Source of the DNA: Actinomycetota bacterium
Lineage (GTDB): Bacteria > Actinomycetota > Coriobacteriia > Anaerosomatales > D1FN1-002
NCBI GenBank assembly: GCA_005774595.1
Contig: VAUM01000044.1
Span: 1 to 9,666, forward strand
DNA: 9,666 bases
Direction: 5' to 3'
Under the pieces are notes generated by a model. That model was not told where the DNA came from, made no database searches, and saw nothing but the letters and a program-made list of their open reading frames with translations. Position numbers and translations under genes: made by a program. This document shows, piece after piece, positions 7,324 to 9,666 of this stretch (position 1 is its first letter; each line of letters starts with the position of its first letter).

Positions 7324-7467
7324 CCCTTGGCGCATGGTCGGTCGCGGCTGTCCGGGCGAGTCGTCGTGTCGAAGGAACCAAGACGTGTCGTCGGTCGCTT
7401 GCTTTCCTGGCATGTGTCGAGGGGCCTGGTCATGCGACGGCCGCCATCGGGACGGCTGACGCGCGCG

Positions 7468-7496
7468 AGTATACAGGGAGCGCGCGGGCGTGACCA
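7468..7496 (-). promoter_or_regulatory. rpsA: Candidate rpsA promoter
   Basis: On the minus strand TGGTCA (7496–7491) and TATACT (7473–7468) are exactly 17 bases apart, with four of six and five of six consensus matches. An AT-rich hexamer like this is rare in such GC-rich DNA. Transcription would begin near 7461, giving a leader of about 160 nt before the rpsA GTG. The rest of the spacer from vapC to rpsA (7299–7540) holds no gene that I can support. Confidence 0.6.
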
Positions 7497-7517
7497 GCGG
7501 CCGCTCCCGGGGGCCGC
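7497..7517 (-). terminator. Weak hairpin after vapC
   Basis: GCGGCC (7497–7502) pairs with GGCCGC (7512–7517) around a 9-base GC-rich loop, 24 bases after the vapC stop and just upstream of the rpsA -35 element. There is no T-run. It may mark the end of vapBC transcription, but a 6-bp stem in GC-rich DNA can occur by chance. Confidence 0.2.
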
Positions 7518-7540
7518 CTCTTCGGGGGACGGCGGTGCGG

Positions 7541-7942
7541 TCAGCTGTCGACGATCACCGCGCCGGGGAAGCCCCCGTGTGCACGGCTGTCCGCCGAGTA
7601 CAGCGCCGCGCCCAGCATCGACGCGAGAGCCGGCGCGAGTGCGTCGTAGAAGCCGCAGCCCAGAGCCCCCATCTGCGCCTCTGCGCCGCGCACGAGATCG
7701 TCGGAGAGCGGATGGCGGACGACGCCGGCCATGTCGAGCTGGACCCAGGCCTCGATGGAAGCCGGCGCCGGCTCCCATCTGCCGCAGACGGACAGGACCT
7801 CGGCGACACACTGCTCGGGCATGTGGATATCCAGCCGCTCGCACGCGTGATCCTCCAGCAGGCCCATCGCCGTCCCGCTCCCGGCCTCGTCCTTGAACCA
7901 CTTGACCGCGAACGACGCGTCGCACACGACCGGACGGTTCAC
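7541..7942 (-). CDS. VapC-type PIN-domain toxin ribonuclease
   Basis: PIN-domain toxins are Mg2+-dependent ribonucleases that cut tRNA or rRNA and are held inactive by a co-transcribed antitoxin. The 133-residue length is typical. The four acidic positions expected in the active site are visible: D8 in VCDASFAVKWF, E48 in the AEVLSV helix (E43 is an alternative), D100 in GFYDALAPALA and D118 in YSADSRAH. The pattern fits the VapC subgroup with a DASVAVKW-like start. The GTG start overlaps the antitoxin stop as GTGA, and GAGGA (7952–7956) lies 9 bases upstream inside the antitoxin gene, so toxin translation should follow antitoxin translation. All catalytic residues are present, so the toxin is probably active. 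The RNA target cannot be told from sequence. Confidence 0.9.
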   Translation of the reverse strand: MNRPVVCDASFAVKWFKDEAGSGTAMGLLEDHACERLDIHMPEQCVAEVLSVCGRWEPAPASIEAWVQLDMAGVVRHPLSDDLVRGAEAQMGALGCGFYDALAPALASMLGAALYSADSRAHGGFPGAVIVDS

Positions 7943-8241
7943 AGGTCACCGTCCTCGTCGGGCAACGGAGTGACGAACCCATCGTTGGCTCTCAGCTCCC
8001 TCAGGATCTCGAGTGAGGGCCGTGGGTCACGGGTCTTGGGCCTGGCGGCCATCTCGCGCATCGCGGCCACCGCGGCCATGCCGCGGCGGTACCGCTCCTC
8101 GGCCGCCGCGGCTTTGCCGGCGAGGTAGGTCTCGGCGGCCTCCTGCACCACGCCGCTGCGCGAGATCCCCTCGCGCAGCGCATCCGCATCGATTGCTGCG
8201 AGCAGCTCCTCGGGCAGGGACACGGTCACTTTCGCGTACAT
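7939..8241 (-). CDS. VapB-type ribbon-helix-helix antitoxin
   Basis: The 100-residue protein begins with a CopG/MetJ-like ribbon-helix-helix DNA-binding domain: the strand MYAKVTVSLP, helix EELLAAIDADALREG, then SRSGVVQEAAETYLAG. A basic helical stretch (about 47–73) and an acidic end (PDEDGDL) follow, and this part probably wraps the toxin. Antitoxins of this kind neutralise the PIN toxin and repress their own operon as a complex. I chose the ATG at 8241 because the domain starts there and GAGG (8248–8251) stands 6 bases upstream. An ATG at 8274 (11 extra residues) lies inside the operator-like palindrome and lacks a ribosome site, though it could be used from a near-leaderless transcript. 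The gene sits 69 bases after polA and overlaps the toxin gene by 4 bases. Confidence 0.88.
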   Translation of the reverse strand: MYAKVTVSLPEELLAAIDADALREGISRSGVVQEAAETYLAGKAAAAEERYRRGMAAVAAMREMAARPKTRDPRPSLEILRELRANDGFVTPLPDEDGDL

Positions 8242-8264
8242 GGCGGGCCTCGCTTCGGTCACAC

Positions 8265-8281
8265 CGTCGGTCATACCGACG
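8265..8281. promoter_or_regulatory. Operator-like palindrome at the vapBC promoter
   Basis: CGTCGGT-CAT-ACCGACG is a perfect 7-bp inverted repeat with a 3-base spacer. It overlaps the end of the candidate -10 element and the expected transcription start. On the minus strand TGACCGA occurs in it (8273–8267) and again 12 bases on (8261–8255). Ribbon-helix-helix antitoxins bind paired short repeats in this position to repress their operon, so autoregulation is the natural reading. Confidence 0.5.
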
Positions 8282-8307
8282 ATACGCCCGCGCGAGGCCG
8301 CGTGCAA
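8279..8307 (-). promoter_or_regulatory. Candidate vapBC promoter
   Basis: TTGCAC (8307–8302) and TATCGT (8284–8279) are 17 bases apart on the minus strand, three and four of six consensus matches. The -35 element starts 3 bases after the polA stop. Transcription would begin near 8272, about 30 bases before the antitoxin ATG at 8241. Confidence 0.4.
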
Positions 8308-8310
8308 CCC

Positions 8311-9666
8311 CTACTTCGCGCTCGCCCAGTCCTTGCCCCACGCGACGTCGACCACGAGCGGCACCGCGAGATCGGCCACACCGGACATCGCCTCGCGCGC
8401 GAGCGCGGCGACCGCCTCGGCCTCGGACTCGGGTGCCTCGAAGACGAGCTCGTCGTGGACCTGCAGCACCATGCCGGCCGCAAACCCGCTCGCGCGCAGA
8501 CGCCGGTCCGCCTCGATCATCGCGAGCTTCATGATGTCTGCGGCGGTCCCCTGCATCGGGTGGTTCATCGCCGTGCGCTCGCCGAACGCGCGCAGGTTGT
8601 GGTTGCCGGAGAGCAACTCGGGGATGCGGCGCTTGCGGCCGTACATCGTGACCGCGTAGCCGGTGCGGTGGGCCTCGGCGACGGTCTCGTCGAGGAACGA
8701 CCGGACCTGCGGGTACGCGGCGAAGTAGCGGTCGATCATCTCCTTGGCCTCGGCGTTGCCGATCTTGAGCGTCTCGGCGAGCCCGTGCGCGCTCTGCCCG
8801 TACACGATGCCGAAGTTCACCGCCTTGGCACGCCGGCGCATCTCCGGGGTCACGTCCTCGGGCGCCACGCCGAAGACGCGCGAGCCGGTCGCGGCGTGGA
8901 AGTCGGCGCCGCAGGTGAACGCCTCGATGAGCCCGGGGTCCTGCGTGAGGTGCGCGAGCACGCGCAGCTCGATCTGCGAGTAGTCCGCCGAGACGATGAC
9001 GTCGCCGGCGCGCGCCGGGACGAACGCCGCCCGGATGCGTCGGCCGAGCTCGGAGCGAACGGGGATGTTCTGCAGGTTCGGGTTGCTCGACGACAGGCGT
9101 CCGGTCGCGGCCACCGTCTGGTTGAACGTCGTGTGCACGCGCCCGTCCTCGGCCACCAGGCGCGGCAGCGCGTCGATGTACGTGCTCTTGAGCTTGGTGA
9201 GTTCGCGGTAGTCGAGCACCTTGCCCGCGATCGGGTACGTCTCGCGCAGCTCGCCGAGGACCGACGCGTCCGTGCTCCAGCCGGTCTTCGTCCGCTTGCC
9301 CTTGGGCAGGCCGAGCCTGTCGAAGAGGACCTCTCCGAGCTGCTTGGGCGAGTCGATGGTGAACTCACAGCCCGCGAGACCGAGGATCTCCGCGCGCAGC
9401 GCGTCGATCCCAGAGGCCGTCTCCGCCGAGAGGTCCTCGAGCACCTTCGAGTCCAGGGCGATGCCGAGCCGCTCCATCCGCAGCAGCACGGGCACGAGCG
9501 GCAGCTCGATGTCGCGGAAGACGGCCGTCGAGCCATCCGCCTCCAGCTTCGCGCCGAGCACGCCCGCGAGCACCGCGGCGGCCTGCGCGTCGGAGCCGGC
9601 GACGGGGTCGCACGCGGGAGGAAGCCCGCCGACGTGGTCGGCGTAGAGCGTCACGACCTCGTACGA
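8311..9666 (-). CDS. polA: DNA polymerase I, C-terminal part (5' end outside the window)
   Basis: Pol I fills gaps during repair and Okazaki-fragment processing. The last 451 residues are visible and the frame is open to the window edge. They contain the palm, fingers and thumb: the entry helix RDIELPLVPVLLRMERLGIALD; the thumb and connecting block TKLKSTYIDALP; TGRLSSSNPNLQNIP; motif A DYSQIELR (visible residues 228–235, with the catalytic Asp); motif B RRRAKAVNFGIVYG (277–290, with the O-helix Lys, Phe and Tyr); and motif C QVHDELVFE (402–410, with the second catalytic Asp). The polymerase is complete in these motifs. The O-helix Phe is the residue that disfavours dideoxynucleotides in this family. 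The 5'-nuclease and any proofreading domain lie outside, so I cannot say whether the 3'-5' exonuclease is active. In M. tuberculosis polA directly precedes rpsA; here a toxin–antitoxin pair lies between them. Confidence 0.97.
   Translation of the reverse strand, partial: SYEVVTLYADHVGGLPPACDPVAGSDAQAAAVLAGVLGAKLEADGSTAVFRDIELPLVPVLLRMERLGIALDSKVLEDLSAETASGIDALRAEILGLAGCEFTIDSPKQLGEVLFDRLGLPKGKRTKTGWSTDASVLGELRETYPIAGKVLDYRELTKLKSTYIDALPRLVAEDGRVHTTFNQTVAATGRLSSSNPNLQNIPVRSELGRRIRAAFVPARAGDVIVSADYSQIELRVLAHLTQDPGLIEAFTCGADFHAATGSRVFGVAPEDVTPEMRRRAKAVNFGIVYGQSAHGLAETLKIGNAEAKEMIDRYFAAYPQVRSFLDETVAEAHRTGYAVTMYGRKRRIPELLSGNHNLRAFGERTAMNHPMQGTAADIMKLAMIEADRRLRASGFAAGMVLQVHDELVFEAPESEAEAVAALAREAMSGVADLAVPLVVDVAWGKDWASAK

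Noticed and set aside
7299..7433. In-frame 45-codon N-terminal extension of rpsA from an ATG at 7433
   Set aside because: Arg/Thr/Pro-rich, no S1 similarity and no Shine-Dalgarno; the GTG at 7298 has a good one. Treated as leader. A regulatory leader peptide is possible but unsupported.
5244..7493. Plus-strand open frame of 749 codons across coaE and rpsA
   Set aside because: It is antisense to two well-supported genes and its translation is Leu/Val/Asp/Arg low-complexity text that mirrors their codons.
8242..8307. Longer antitoxin from starts at 8307 or 8274
   Set aside because: The 8307 start overlaps the candidate -35 element and has no ribosome site. The 8274 ATG is inside the palindrome. 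The ribbon-helix-helix domain begins at the ATG at 8241.

Overview
The window is high-G+C DNA from an actinobacterium (Actinomycetota). Two things point there. Ribosomal protein S1 is of the four-domain actinobacterial type. The minus-strand gene order polA – rpsA – coaE – uvrB is the one known from Mycobacterium tuberculosis and relatives. The exact lineage cannot be fixed from this sequence; a deep branch such as Coriobacteriia would fit but is a guess. GTG starts are common (uvrB, rpsA, vapC and the gene at 2408).

Plus strand, 1–3076. The window opens inside a large enzyme that joins an ATP-grasp (PPDK_N-type) domain, a long helical middle domain and a C-terminal phosphohistidine swivel domain, and has no PEP-binding barrel. 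This is the architecture of rifampicin phosphotransferase (RPH), not of PEP synthase. An 80-base gap follows, then a 222-residue single-pass membrane protein of unknown function with a coiled coil and a conserved extracytoplasmic domain. It converges on uvrB with only 8 bases between the stop codons.

Minus strand, 9666–3085, read right to left. (1) The C-terminal 451 residues of DNA polymerase I. (2) A VapBC-type toxin–antitoxin pair, with a candidate promoter and an operator-like palindrome directly upstream. (3) A 242-base spacer holding a good candidate rpsA promoter, a leader of about 160 nt and a hairpin that would cover the rpsA Shine-Dalgarno. (4) rpsA, with four S1 domains and a 107-residue acidic repeat tail. 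(5) A perfect 12-bp hairpin between rpsA and coaE. (6) coaE and uvrB, which share a GTGA stop/start overlap.

The minus-strand genes are housekeeping: DNA repair synthesis, translation, the last step of coenzyme A synthesis and nucleotide excision repair. The vapBC pair is the likely insertion, since polA and rpsA are neighbours in M. tuberculosis. I found no CRISPR array, insertion sequence, tRNA or rRNA. Nothing here is clearly a new multi-gene system. The points most worth a second look are the RPH-like enzyme, the unnamed membrane protein, the vapBC operator, the rpsA leader and the S1 tail.
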